DNA of 64,000 bases from Stieleria varia (lineage in GTDB: Bacteria > Planctomycetota > Planctomycetia > Pirellulales > Pirellulaceae), in assembly GCF_038443385.1 (NCBI RefSeq), contig NZ_CP151726.1, positions 7,626,001-7,690,000 of the forward strand, read 5' to 3'. Of this stretch, positions 24,377-34,279 are shown piece after piece. Under the pieces are notes generated by a model. It made no database searches. It worked only from the letters and a program-made list of their open reading frames with translations, and was not told where the DNA came from. Both the position numbers and the translations under genes were made by a program. Position 1 is the first letter of the stretch, and each line of letters begins with the position of its first letter.

Positions 24377-27300
24377 CTAACACGTCGAAATTTCGCTCTC
24401 CGGTGGCGCGACGACATACAGCCGCTCCAGATCGATGGGCGACACCACGTTGTCGTGAATCATTTGGTGTCTGAGTTTTTCACTCCACGTGCCTGTCTCC
24501 AAATGCTCCATCGCATCGGACGTCGCTGCGATAAAGGGTGCCAGTGACAGTTGCGTGGCCAACGTGTTTGCGCGGCCAAATGCGATCAAGGCTTGATCGA
24601 ATCGGCCGTCGTGACGCAACGAAATTCCCGAGAGAAGCGCCGCAAGCATTTTTGCATACGGCGAATGACGACTCTTCAGGTTCTTGATGGCGGTACCGAT
24701 GGTCTCTTGGGGCAAACTCCAGCATTTGGCGGCAACGCGTGATTCATCAATCACCGGGAACAATCCAGAGTGACGCTGCATGTGGGCCGCGGACAATCCT
24801 ATATAAAAGTCAACTGTCGTTCGAATGGCGTGCAATCGATTTATCAATGACGACTGCAGTCGATCGTTGAATACCTGACAGGCGAACCATGCTTGTTGAT
24901 ACTTCTGTTCATATATCAAGCGTTGGACACGGCTGACCCAAACCAAGAAATCCACCATCTCCACTTGTTCCGAACAAGTCGCGACATGCCGATGATGCCT
25001 CTGAAATTGTTTCAGCGCGGGAGCATTGTTTTCGATCAACGCGGCATTTCCGCCAAAGCCACCCGTGGCAAGCAGATGCTGCAAGGGGTCCCGGCGCCTT
25101 TGGGAATCGTGCAGCATTTCCTCGGCCACGGTCACGATGTGTGACCAATTCCCCAAATTCCAATCGGCCCAAAAACCGAGCCATCGCATTTGCGATGTTT
25201 CGAATCTCGACGGCAGGTCAGAGTGCGTGAACAGCCGGATAGCGATGCTCATCGGTTCGATGACAGCATCCCATCGCATTTCCAACGCTTCGACATAGGC
25301 TTGGGCTGTTTCGATCTCTGCGATGGCACGCTTGTCTTCGCCGCCACGGACTTGGTCTCGCAGCGTCTGCAACATCCCATGCGTTCTCTGTCTTTGAGCC
25401 GGCCGATTTCCCGCCAGCAAGACACAAATCGCAATCGACGACGCAAAATACGCTTGTTGGGCGATCGTTCCATACTTTTGCGCCAGCCGACTGCCGTCCG
25501 TCAACAAATTCACGGTGCTCCGCAAATCAAACATGGCGATGGGCCGAGCCACATACGAACACAACTCCAGTTGATGCTGCACGATTAGGTTGCCCGGCAG
25601 CCTATCCTCAGCAAACGGCGAAAGCGGTCTTTGGATAAACGAGGACGCCAGACTCACCAGGTCACGTAGCGAAGCGATGCTTGTTGAGGCAGGCTCCGCA
25701 TGCAGGCGAAGGTTGAGTTGCTGCAGCAACAAATCCAGATGGGGTTTTGCTGCAACAAACTTTCCACAGCGAATCAAGACTTCCGTTGCAGAAATCGTGA
25801 AGCGAATCCGCTCGGTCAGGTCGTCAGATTCATCGGCCAATTGCCTGAAATACTCCGCCGCTCGCAGAGGCACGTCGCCCTCATAAAAACACCTTGCAGC
25901 GTCGCGCAAATGTTTTTGTCTCGCTTCCCCGGAAACCATCTCCAGGATCTTGGCATGCCACTCTCCGGCTTCCACTTTCGCGTAGATTCGATCGGCCTCG
26001 ATGGCAGCATTGATCGCGAACGGCAGCGCGGCGACCGACTCCCCACATGCCCTGAGGTGATTTGCGATTCTCGCAGCGTATCGCGTCGGATGCTCGCTGC
26101 TGATCAGCAGATTTGCCCACGCTTTGTGGGCATCACGTTGTTCCTCATCGGTCAGACTCTGAAACAACCCATCGGCAACCTTGTCGTGAACGATCGTGAT
26201 GCATTCGCCACCGGTCGCATCGTCGTTGACCAGTCGTTGCTTTACCAATTCCGATACGGCCGCGTCGACCGCAAGCCCCAGATCAGTCAGCATCTCAAGC
26301 TGCTGAGTCGAAACCGGACGACTCGCGGTCACGACATATGGCAACACAGAACGGGCCTCGACGCTGAGCAAATTGAATCGACGCTGCCAGAGTCGGTCCA
26401 GATTTCTCAGAGACGTGAGACTCGAATCGAGTGCCGGCTGCGGGTCGTGGAGTTCGCCTCCCGGCCTGAACTCCTCTGCCAATTCTTGCAATCGAAATGG
26501 GTTGCCGCCCGTCAGCTCCGCCAACTCTCTGCACGTGGCTGATTTGATTTTGACTCCCCACTGCTTGGCGGCATGCCCCAGTAACTCCGCCGAGCGTTGG
26601 ACCGACAGCGCGCGTAGATGAATCTTGTGGTCTGCTGGTTGTCGCTGGTAGGTTTCCGGGTCACGTGAAACCGTGATGATTCCCAATCTGCCATGGCCGT
26701 CTTGCTGCAGTTCATCCCAAACTGTGTTGGTGTCGTGATCCGACCACTGCGCGTCATCAACAATGATGAACAGGGGCCCCACCTTGCGTAGTTCAACGCT
26801 CAAACGCATTGCAGCACGCAGCGCATCGATGCGTTCGGGAGCGTCTGGCAGCGGTGACGCATTGTCCGACATGTCAGAGACAACGACATGTCGCAGTTGC
26901 GGAAACATTTCATGCAAAATGCTAGCGCTGACGGGATCGACTCTCAGCTTTTCACGATCGCCTCTTGAGTACCGACTGGCGATCTGATCGGCGATTTGAT
27001 CAAGCACTTGGAGTGAATGCTGCTCGCGGGTTCGACACCGCACGCGAAAGACTTGGCACCAGGGCATAGCTTCCAGGATCGCCTCGATTTCATCGATCAA
27101 GCGAGACTTGCCAATCCCGGACGGGCCATGAATATGCAATCGCTCACTCTTGCCGTCCAGGATGGAACGGATCCATTGTCGTGCCTCTGCAACCTCTTGC
27201 GTCCGACCAAACAGAGGCTGCTTGGTGATCCAAGGAATGTTCAGTGGCTCCTTGCGATCCTGCAGCGCGACTTGGATGGCCGTGAATCGCTTGGCACGAT

Positions 27301-28195
27301 TGACTCTCAGCATGCCACGACAAACCTTGCGAAGCCATGCAGGGACACCGTCTTTCAGTCCATCAACGGCTTGTTCGATTTCGATCTTGTCTTGATCTCG
27401 TCTCCAATCCTGGAACTCACCCATCCGAAACCAATCGTTGCGTCCTCGAACGGCATTGATGATCTCCAGAGTCACCAGCCCCAGACCGAACAGGTCGCCC
27501 GGTGGGGTATAGAGTTGCTCCCAAACCGCTTCCGGCGAAAAGTAGCGTGGCGTGCCCGCTAGATAGGAGCGAACGCCATCGGCCTCGACCTCCGGGTTGC
27601 ATGTGGCGACCAGCCCAAAGTCGATGATCACGCCACGGTGATCAGGTGTGACCATCAGATTCGATGGCTTGATGTCCCGATGCACCAATCCGGCCAAGTG
27701 GATCGTAGCCAAACCGGTTGCGTAGTCTCGCACCAAGTTCTCAACGATCGCGAACGCTTGATCCTCAGGCATGGCACGAATCAACGGTATCGCATCGGAC
27801 AGTGTCGTGCCATTGACATGCTGCATCGCAAAGACGGTTTTGTCGTCCAGTACATGGATGCGATCGACTTGCATCAAGTTGGGATGTCGAAACGGTGTCA
27901 TCCGCCGAAACCCGAGCTTGTTTCGGCAAAGCTCTCGAGACGAAAGTGGCCCCAAGACCTTCAACGCGCATCGGTGCCTAGCGACGTGGTCATACGCACG
28001 GTAGACGAAGCCACTGTTCCCCCATCCCAGCAGTTCTTGAACTTCAAAATCACCATATCGATCGCCTTCCTGCCACGGCGGTGGCACCCCGCGCTGAGTA
28101 GAATTCAGCACGAACGTCTCATCCTGCCGCACCGGACGAACCTGCGTGTCATTGTTCGGATTGAACAGCGGTAAATCATCCTCGTGCGAGGCCAT
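24377..28195 (-). CDS. Serine/threonine kinase fused to AAA/STAND-type ATPase and helical repeats
   Basis: 1272 residues from an ATG. Kinase domain at about 47-320: glycine loop LGWGNSGFVYRA, Lys in CALKVLG, catalytic HRDIKPSN (about 173) and DFG (about 192), all intact. A P-loop module follows: FGRTQEVAEA, Walker A GPSGIGKS (about 360) and Walker B LFIIVDDAQW (about 476), as in AAA_16/STAND regulators. Residues about 680-1230 are helical, TPR-like (AAEYFRQLADESDD). This is the layout of large signalling kinases in which the ATPase/TPR part senses and the kinase part acts. No membrane segment is seen, so it should be cytoplasmic. The target is unknown; no regulator gene is adjacent. Confidence 0.88.
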   Translation of the reverse strand: MASHEDDLPLFNPNNDTQVRPVRQDETFVLNSTQRGVPPPWQEGDRYGDFEVQELLGWGNSGFVYRAYDHVARHRCALKVLGPLSSRELCRNKLGFRRMTPFRHPNLMQVDRIHVLDDKTVFAMQHVNGTTLSDAIPLIRAMPEDQAFAIVENLVRDYATGLATIHLAGLVHRDIKPSNLMVTPDHRGVIIDFGLVATCNPEVEADGVRSYLAGTPRYFSPEAVWEQLYTPPGDLFGLGLVTLEIINAVRGRNDWFRMGEFQDWRRDQDKIEIEQAVDGLKDGVPAWLRKVCRGMLRVNRAKRFTAIQVALQDRKEPLNIPWITKQPLFGRTQEVAEARQWIRSILDGKSERLHIHGPSGIGKSRLIDEIEAILEAMPWCQVFRVRCRTREQHSLQVLDQIADQIASRYSRGDREKLRVDPVSASILHEMFPQLRHVVVSDMSDNASPLPDAPERIDALRAAMRLSVELRKVGPLFIIVDDAQWSDHDTNTVWDELQQDGHGRLGIITVSRDPETYQRQPADHKIHLRALSVQRSAELLGHAAKQWGVKIKSATCRELAELTGGNPFRLQELAEEFRPGGELHDPQPALDSSLTSLRNLDRLWQRRFNLLSVEARSVLPYVVTASRPVSTQQLEMLTDLGLAVDAAVSELVKQRLVNDDATGGECITIVHDKVADGLFQSLTDEEQRDAHKAWANLLISSEHPTRYAARIANHLRACGESVAALPFAINAAIEADRIYAKVEAGEWHAKILEMVSGEARQKHLRDAARCFYEGDVPLRAAEYFRQLADESDDLTERIRFTISATEVLIRCGKFVAAKPHLDLLLQQLNLRLHAEPASTSIASLRDLVSLASSFIQRPLSPFAEDRLPGNLIVQHQLELCSYVARPIAMFDLRSTVNLLTDGSRLAQKYGTIAQQAYFASSIAICVLLAGNRPAQRQRTHGMLQTLRDQVRGGEDKRAIAEIETAQAYVEALEMRWDAVIEPMSIAIRLFTHSDLPSRFETSQMRWLGFWADWNLGNWSHIVTVAEEMLHDSQRRRDPLQHLLATGGFGGNAALIENNAPALKQFQRHHRHVATCSEQVEMVDFLVWVSRVQRLIYEQKYQQAWFACQVFNDRLQSSLINRLHAIRTTVDFYIGLSAAHMQRHSGLFPVIDESRVAAKCWSLPQETIGTAIKNLKSRHSPYAKMLAALLSGISLRHDGRFDQALIAFGRANTLATQLSLAPFIAATSDAMEHLETGTWSEKLRHQMIHDNVVSPIDLERLYVVAPPESEISTC

Positions 28196-28551
28196 GCGAA
28201 GTCTTTTCGGCGATGGAACGGCAAACCTGCTCCAGCGACCAATCAGCGTTGGCCAAGAGGATTAGGTTGATGCTGTGTTGTGAGGGACTTCCGGTGATTA
28301 CTCTCGGTTTCCCCCTGCGAACGATGTGATTCGAGTATAGGAACGGGCGACTCGTACTTCCCCCTCGCTTCGCTTGAAAAAAGAAAAATAAACAGCACTC
28401 ACCACCCAACCGATCAAAGATCGCCCCCTATTGCGAGGGAATCACGCGATGATTTGATGATTATCAAGCGTATTTCGGGGGTGGTTTTGGCGAATGCGAG
28501 GGAGGGGGCGTTTCTGAGCAAGTCAATGCGACGGGAACTTCAAAGCGTTTG

Positions 28552-29274
28552 GCGGGGGCACGCTATCGACTTGGAAAGTCGAGCGACGATTGTCGTTCGA
28601 CTTTCCAAGTCGAAAACGAACACCACCATCCGGCCAAACTGGCCGTCAGGCCACGGGTTTTATGAACTGAGATGGATGCCGGACGTGCAAGACCCGGCCG
28701 CTGACGCGTCGCCGCTCACGGCGTTTGTTAGCTTCAGCCGCTTGGACTGCTCAAAGTCTGGTGTTGTGTCTTTTTGGGTTTGCGCAAGTTTATGTCCCTA
28801 CTGCCGGCGCAGCTGGTGTCACCAGTGAGCCTCAGGCGCTAGCCGTGGGCCTGAGGCGGATTGTGGTGCCGGCCCACGGCTAACGCCTGAGGCTCACTTT
28901 GATTGCGATGCAGCGGGGGCACGCTATCGACTTGGAAAGTCGAGCGACGATTGTCGTTCGACTTTCCAAGTCGAAAACGAACACCACCATCCGGCCAAAC
29001 TGGCCGTCAGGCCACGGGTTTTATGAACTGAGATGGATGCCGGACGTGCAAGACCCGGCCGCTGACGCGTCGCCGCTCACGGCGTTTGTTAGCTTCAGCC
29101 GCTTGGACTGCTCAAAGTCTGGTGTTGTGTCTTTTTGGGTTTGCGCAAGTTTATGTCCCTACTGCCGGCGCAGCTGGTGTCACCAGTGAGCCTCAGCCGG
29201 CTAGCCGTGGGCCTGAGGCGGATTGTGGTGCCGGCCCACGGCTAACGCCTGAGGCTCACTTTGATTGCGATGCA
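28552..29274. repeat. Tandem duplication, two units of 361 and 362 bp
   Basis: Unit 1 is 28552-28912 and unit 2 is 28913-29274. They are identical apart from a small change near 29193 (GGCG versus CCGG with one extra base), so the duplication looks recent. Each unit has a palindrome made of TTGGAAAGTCGA-type arms (28567-28612 in unit 1) and a 27-bp imperfect inverted repeat (28825-28851 with 28871-28897). The apparent ORFs of 96-124 codons inside are repeat shadows. The whole spacer 28196-29409 contains no other gene. A diverged inverted relative is at 56395-56510. Confidence 0.92.
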
Positions 29275-29369
29275 GGGAACGAAAACATGGACAGAAAAAA
29301 CAATGTCAACCCCAAACTTTGAGGAGTCCAGCACAAGCCGTTTCACGCAGCCGTGTTGCGATGACCGTA

Positions 29370-29409
29370 GTGAGTCGCGTGAATCATCCGGGCTAGCCCG
29401 GATGATTCA
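29370..29409. repeat. Palindrome directly after the symporter stop codon
   Basis: Positions 29380-29409 form a perfect 30-bp palindrome centred on CTAG, preceded by the 27-bp repeat seen at 5287-5313. The symporter stop codon (29410-29412) abuts it, which suits a 3'-end processing or termination signal. Confidence 0.85.
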
Positions 29410-31080
29410 TCAGCGTGCAAAGAAGGCGTAGACGCTGACCGCCAGCAAAATCAACGCGGCTCCGACATACGGAGCTGGTTTCCACGGTGTCAGGTCGACC
29501 GCCCCGGCGTCCCGCTGAGTGTACGGACTGTCGCGTCGAAGTCCGGCGGCGGAGAGAGCGAGTTGCAAGAGAATCAATCCGAGAAACACAACGCCCATGT
29601 AGTGGTAACCCGAGTGAAAGGTGTCGATCAACCAACCTTTCGATTCCCCTGCCTCTTTTCCCGGAAAGAACGTTCCCAAAGACATCGCCACCAGTCCGAC
29701 AACGAGCGTGATGATCGCTGACTTGCCGTTTGCCGTGCGGTTGACCAATCCGATGATCATGATCGCCAGGATGGGAATGAAGTACACGCCGTTGAGTTTC
29801 TGAAAGAAGCCAAAAATCTTGTCTTGTCCATGGAAAATCGTCGGCGCGGCAACCACGGCGAATATGCCTACCAGCAAACTACAAATCTGGCCAGAACGGA
29901 CAACCTGCTTGGTTGTCGCATCGGGCTTGATGAAACGCTTGTAGACGTCCAGCGAAAACATCGTCGCGCTGGAGTTGAGCACCGAGTTGAATGTCGAAAG
30001 AATCGAACCGACCACGACGGCAGCAAAGAAACCGACCAAAGGTCTTGGCAATACTCGGGTGACCAAAGCACCGTAAGCATTCTGAGCGTCGACATCGGTG
30101 GTGGGATTTCCACTGTCGTCGAGTTTGTATCCGACCAATTCCCGAAACGATTCGTCCTGGGTGACCAGATAGGCCGCGATGATGCCAGGCACGACCAGGA
30201 TCATCGGCGCCATGATTTTAAAGAACGCTGCGAGCAAGACGCCCTTCTGACCCTCCGCCAAGTTTTTGGCACCGAAGGTACGTTGAATGATTTGTTGGTT
30301 GGTCGACCAATAGAAAAAATTCAACAGCAGCACACCGGTGAACAAGGTGGGCCAAGAGACGTCTTCGTCATACTTGCCCAAAGAGACGAACGCGTCGGGG
30401 TTCTGGTTCTGGATGTGTGTGAACGCTTCCATGATGCCGCCTTCCGTGCCGGCCACGGTTGCCAATGCGAAATAGGTGATCAACAAACCACCAATCAACA
30501 GCCCCGCGCCATTGAACGTGTCGGACACTGCGACCGCTCGCAACCCTCCCCATATCGCATAAGCACCGCCGACCACCGCGATGAAGATGATGGTTGTCCA
30601 AATCGTGGGCAGCTCTTCCATCCCCAAGATGCTCTCCAAGTCCAACATTCCCGAGAGTCCCTTGGCCCCCAGGTACAACACAAACGGCAACAGGATCAGC
30701 ATGTAGGCGATGACAAAGATAAATGTCGTGAAGGTCCGGACGCCACTGCCGTACCGCTCTTCAAAGAATTGCGGAATCGTTGCGATGCCGGATTTCAGGT
30801 AGCGGGGCAGGAAAATCAACGCCAGGGCAACGAGCGAAATGCCCGCGACCACCTCCCACGCCATCACCGACAGGCCCTCAGTGAACGCACCGGCATTGAG
30901 TCCGATCAACTGTTCGGTAGATAGATTCGTCAGCAACAACGAACCGGCGATAAAAACACCGGTCAGACTGCGTCCCGCCAGAAAGTATCCTTCGTCGGTC
31001 TCATTGCTGCTCCCACGCGTGACCCACCATGTGGCGACGGCAACCGCGGCGGTGAAGAGCAAGAACGTAGCAATCAACAT
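29410..31080 (-). CDS. Sodium:solute symporter family (SSS) transporter
   Basis: About 556 residues from the ATG at 31080 (MLIATFLLFTAAVAVATWWV); the frame extends 20 codons further but that part is not signal- or membrane-like. Around 14 hydrophobic segments. Family stretches: DEGYFLAGRSLTGVFIAGSL, WGGLRAVAVSDTFNGAG and NSVLNSSATMFSLDVYKRF. These are typical of the SGLT-like branch common in planctomycetes, which often imports sugars. It is followed (upstream, same strand) by a Gfo/Idh/MocA dehydrogenase, consistent with sugar or sugar-derivative use. Sodium coupling is inferred from family. Confidence 0.9.
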   Translation of the reverse strand: MLIATFLLFTAAVAVATWWVTRGSSNETDEGYFLAGRSLTGVFIAGSLLLTNLSTEQLIGLNAGAFTEGLSVMAWEVVAGISLVALALIFLPRYLKSGIATIPQFFEERYGSGVRTFTTFIFVIAYMLILLPFVLYLGAKGLSGMLDLESILGMEELPTIWTTIIFIAVVGGAYAIWGGLRAVAVSDTFNGAGLLIGGLLITYFALATVAGTEGGIMEAFTHIQNQNPDAFVSLGKYDEDVSWPTLFTGVLLLNFFYWSTNQQIIQRTFGAKNLAEGQKGVLLAAFFKIMAPMILVVPGIIAAYLVTQDESFRELVGYKLDDSGNPTTDVDAQNAYGALVTRVLPRPLVGFFAAVVVGSILSTFNSVLNSSATMFSLDVYKRFIKPDATTKQVVRSGQICSLLVGIFAVVAAPTIFHGQDKIFGFFQKLNGVYFIPILAIMIIGLVNRTANGKSAIITLVVGLVAMSLGTFFPGKEAGESKGWLIDTFHSGYHYMGVVFLGLILLQLALSAAGLRRDSPYTQRDAGAVDLTPWKPAPYVGAALILLAVSVYAFFAR

Positions 31081-31173
31081 GGGAAATCTTTTCCGAAAAG
31101 GGAAGGAGGGAGGGAGGAGAACTGCACGCGATAGGTTCACACAATCAACGAACAGGCTGGGAACAAGAAAGTC

Positions 31174-32277
31174 TTATGGCTGAACAGGACGACCGTCCGA
31201 CACATCACTTTTCCGACACGCGTCCAAGATCCGCTGAGTCTTGATCGCCAACTCGGGATACAGCGGATCTCGTTTGCCGCTGAGGACCAAATCGTTGAAC
31301 GTTCGCAGCATCTTGACCTCCTGGCTGTTGGCCTCGCCCGATGCGTACTCGGGGATCGAATGAGCGACCGTTTCTCGGCGAAAATTCCAGCGGCAATTGT
31401 CGATTTCCAACGTGTTGGAACTCGTCGTCCAATGCGCCATCGAATCGTAAAACGGCAACACAAAGTCTTCGATCGCGATGTAGCCTTTGTCGCCGGAGAC
31501 GCTGACACGCTGATGATTTTCCGTCAGGAACGAGCAATAGAATCCAGCCGAAACACCATCCGGAAAGATCAGCTCGCCCGACATCTCACCGGGGACGCAA
31601 TGCGGACTGTTCTCGCCCTGCAACGGCGTCAGCGTTCGTGCGGAAACGCTGGTCGGCATGACAAGCCCGTTGGCTTGCAAGATGAACCGAATGCAGTACC
31701 AACCAAGGTCTCCCAAACAACCATGCGTTTCCAGAACGCTGTCCACACGGATGTTGCTCTTTTGAAATTCGGCATCACCCGCAAAGGAAAAGTGAGCGTT
31801 GATGCGTCGCAGCTTTCCGACCGTGGTGCCGTCTCCGATCTGCTGCTTGACCTTTGCCAATCGCTCGGAATGGTCAAACATCACACCGTCCATGAATTGC
31901 ACGCCGGCGTCTTCGCACGCGGCGATGATCTCGGCGGCGTCGGAGCTGTTGTTGGCGACAGGTTTTTCGATCAAGACATGTTTGCCAGCAGCCGCCGCCG
32001 CAATCGCCCATTCCTTTCGTAAACCCGTGGGCAAGGGAATGTAAACCGCGTCGACATCATCGCGTTCCAGCAAGCCCTCATAGCTGCCCACGGCTGAGAC
32101 ATCGCATCCGGCCGGATACTCGTCGTTGCACTCGTCGATAAAGGTTTGCGCGCGGTCCGCTGTCCGGCTGGCCACCGCGGCAACGCGTCCATTGCCGCTG
32201 AGGCGAATCGCTTTCCAGTTTTTGCGGGCGATCGCTGCGGTACCAAAAAATCCCCAGCGACACTGCTTATTGCTCAT
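31174..32277 (-). CDS. Gfo/Idh/MocA-family oxidoreductase
   Basis: 367 residues from an ATG. An N-terminal Rossmann fold begins WGFFGTAAIARKN, and the EKP motif (HVLIEKPVANN, about residue 105) holds the catalytic Lys. The C-terminal domain has GCLGDLGWYCIRF, the usual substrate-site loop of the glucose-fructose/dihydrodiol dehydrogenase branch, followed by a beta sheet. NAD(P)-dependent oxidation of a sugar or inositol derivative is expected. It lies 93 nt upstream of the symporter start on the same strand, so the two may form an operon for uptake and oxidation of one compound. Confidence 0.9.
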   Translation of the reverse strand: MSNKQCRWGFFGTAAIARKNWKAIRLSGNGRVAAVASRTADRAQTFIDECNDEYPAGCDVSAVGSYEGLLERDDVDAVYIPLPTGLRKEWAIAAAAAGKHVLIEKPVANNSSDAAEIIAACEDAGVQFMDGVMFDHSERLAKVKQQIGDGTTVGKLRRINAHFSFAGDAEFQKSNIRVDSVLETHGCLGDLGWYCIRFILQANGLVMPTSVSARTLTPLQGENSPHCVPGEMSGELIFPDGVSAGFYCSFLTENHQRVSVSGDKGYIAIEDFVLPFYDSMAHWTTSSNTLEIDNCRWNFRRETVAHSIPEYASGEANSQEVKMLRTFNDLVLSGKRDPLYPELAIKTQRILDACRKSDVSDGRPVQP

Positions 32278-32452
32278 GTTTCTTGCTCTATCTCAGCCGG
32301 AACCATCGTGATTGAGTTGCCGCTGACCATTCGAAACAATCCTTAAACCGCCCGCGATTGCAGGACCATTACAGAATCGAAACACAACGTCAGCAAACTG
32401 TGACGCAACAGGATAGCAAGAAAATCGTCCGTGTGAGCAGGGTTGCCCCTCG

Positions 32453-32495
32453 TTGATCTCGGGTCTCACGACAGATTGATCTTGGGTCTCACGAC
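32453..32495 (+). repeat. Short direct repeat, 2 x 20 bp
   Basis: TTGATCTCGGGTCTCACGAC and TTGATCTTGGGTCTCACGAC occur at 32453-32472 and 32476-32495 with one mismatch, in the spacer between the oxidoreductase start and the esterase stop. Possible operator or slippage remnant. Confidence 0.6.
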
Positions 32496-32520
32496 GGCGA
32501 CAAAGAATCTCAGTCGGGCC

Positions 32521-33414
32521 TCATTTGTCCAAGAGGTTTTTCTTGACAAACTCTGTCGCCCGGCCGGTGACCCCATTGCCCGCCCCGGCAACGCCGTGGT
32601 TGCCGCCGGGAATCACCACCAAAGTGGATGATGCACCGACAGACTCCAGCTCTTTGTGAAGCGCCTCGGCATGTGCCAGCGGAACAATATCATCGGCGTC
32701 TCCGTGCACTTGCATCACCGGCGGATCATCTTTACTGGCGAAGGTGATCGGCGAAACGTCTGCCATCAAGCTTTCCTGCATCTCCGTCGCGGGCGTCCCC
32801 GGCGGATAACCGATCAACTGCCGGTACGCGGGGTGTCCGTGCTGGATCGTTTTCAGCAACTCCCAATCGGTCGGTCCAGCGAAACTGACGGCACATGCCA
32901 CCCGTGATGATTGCCGCGCCACAGGATCGGCCGATTTCGGGTCGGCAACGTCGTCGTGCAATGCGACATAGGCGGTCAAGTGCCCACCGGCCGATCCTCC
33001 AGTCACACCAAGGAGTTCCGGATCGATATTCCACTTCCCGGCATGCTGACGCACAAACTGAACGGCACGCAAACAATCGTTGACTTGAGCCGGATGCGTT
33101 TTGACTTGTGTGAATCGGTATTCCACCGACACCACCGACAACACGCCATCCTCCACGAACTTCTTTAGCCAAGCCGGCACGTGATTCTTGGAGCCCGCTT
33201 GCCAACCTCCGCCGTGAATGAAAATCATCGCCGCTGTCGGTTTATCTGATTTCGCCAGATAGACATCCATTTTCTGGGAGGGATCGTCCTCGGCGTAGGC
33301 GATGTCGCGATGAGTGGGTTGAACGTTTTGCGTTTGTGCGGAAAGCTCACTGGGCAAAGCGATGGCGAGGAGGGTGGTCCAGAGGATGGACAAGGCAAGT
33401 TGATTGAGTTTCAT
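32521..33414 (-). CDS. Secreted alpha/beta hydrolase (BD-FAE/esterase-lipase-like)
   Basis: About 297 residues from the ATG at 33414, which gives a good signal peptide (MKLNQLALSILWTTLLAIALPS). Oxyanion motif HGGGW, nucleophile GGSAGG, acid GDADDIVP and His in GGNHGV are all present, so the catalytic triad is complete. The family includes feruloyl and acetyl-xylan esterases and kynurenine formamidase-like enzymes; planctomycete members are often linked to degradation of sulfated or acetylated polysaccharides. Periplasmic location is predicted. No carbohydrate-degradation cluster is adjacent except the symporter and oxidoreductase upstream. Confidence 0.88.
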   Translation of the reverse strand: MKLNQLALSILWTTLLAIALPSELSAQTQNVQPTHRDIAYAEDDPSQKMDVYLAKSDKPTAAMIFIHGGGWQAGSKNHVPAWLKKFVEDGVLSVVSVEYRFTQVKTHPAQVNDCLRAVQFVRQHAGKWNIDPELLGVTGGSAGGHLTAYVALHDDVADPKSADPVARQSSRVACAVSFAGPTDWELLKTIQHGHPAYRQLIGYPPGTPATEMQESLMADVSPITFASKDDPPVMQVHGDADDIVPLAHAEALHKELESVGASSTLVVIPGGNHGVAGAGNGVTGRATEFVKKNLLDK

Positions 33415-33516
33415 GAAGCACCTGGATAACGGAAACGGGATTTGTTGGTGGTCGGTCGATAGGATCACGAGTGCAAATGGGCTCGCTGGGTAAATGGGCT
33501 CACTGGGTCAATGAGC

Positions 33517-34131
33517 TCACTGGGGCAGTTCCGCCATGCGTTGACGCAGGCGTCTCAGTACTCGGGACTTTGCTTGGTAGACACTGGCGATGTTCAGCGC
33601 TAGTGTTTCTGCGACCAACGCCGCGGGTTTTTCTTCCATGGTGGTTTGCCAAAACGCCTGCCAAGTGATCGCTTCGAATTCTTGCTCGACACTTTGCAAT
33701 ACTCGGCGAATCAGCAAGCCCTCGACACCAGTGGTGTTGATCGTCGAATCCAATAGGTCTGGTTGATGCTGTAGTCTTTGCCAAGCGTCCGTGCCGCCGA
33801 TGGCGTGAGCACGCTGAGACTCTTTACGAAAATGATCACGAACACGACTACGGGTGATCGTGGCCAGCCAGGCTCTGAAACTGCCCGTTTCCCGCTGGCG
33901 TTCGAATCGTGCGATGCCACGCGCCACCGACGCAAAGACATTTTGGACGATGTCTGGCGCGTCTTCGGACGACACGCCGGCGGCTCGGCACCAGCGATAC
34001 ACGACCGGTCCAAACGTCCCCGCCAAGCGACTCCAGCTCTCCGGTTCCATCGCCTTCACTCTGTCCAGCAGCAACGAAGATGCCGTCGGGATTTCGGGAG
34101 ACGGCGGCTGTGACGAAGGTTCTCGGCTCAT
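33517..34131 (-). CDS. ECF-type RNA polymerase sigma factor
   Basis: 204 residues, ATG start. Region 2 is seen at about residues 30-105 (FGPVVYRWCRAAGVSSEDAPDIVQNVF, then FRAWLATITRSRVRDHFRK) and region 4 at about 140-200 (AITWQAFWQTTMEEKPAALVAETLALNIASVYQAKSR, a helix-turn-helix). It is transcribed divergently from the kinase gene at 34280, whose N-terminus carries an anti-sigma-like zinc finger. In planctomycetes ECF factors are often paired with serine/threonine kinases, so this pair is very likely a signalling unit. The shared 148-bp spacer should hold both promoters. Confidence 0.92.
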   Translation of the reverse strand: MSREPSSQPPSPEIPTASSLLLDRVKAMEPESWSRLAGTFGPVVYRWCRAAGVSSEDAPDIVQNVFASVARGIARFERQRETGSFRAWLATITRSRVRDHFRKESQRAHAIGGTDAWQRLQHQPDLLDSTINTTGVEGLLIRRVLQSVEQEFEAITWQAFWQTTMEEKPAALVAETLALNIASVYQAKSRVLRRLRQRMAELPQ

Positions 34132-34267
34132 GCGACAGATTCTAGCAGATTCTCGACTCCTGAATATTTTTTCTCAAAGTGCTGTCAGACCCTTTCGTTC
34201 TTACTGTTGCCGGTAATCACCGGCCCCGCCACTCGTTTAGGCACCTCACTCGAATATGCTGGTACGC

Positions 34268-34273
34268 AAGGAG
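34268..34273 (+). promoter_or_regulatory. Shine-Dalgarno AAGGAG deciding the kinase start
   Basis: AAGGAG ends six bases before the ATG at 34280, so this start is preferred over the upstream in-frame codon at 34256. It is one of the best Shine-Dalgarno matches I noticed in the window. Confidence 0.75.
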
Positions 34274-34279
34274 AATGAA

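Noticed and set aside
28454..29189. Two ORFs with identical 90-residue products
   Set aside because: Both lie within the tandem duplication and span its palindromes; no start signal or protein-like features.
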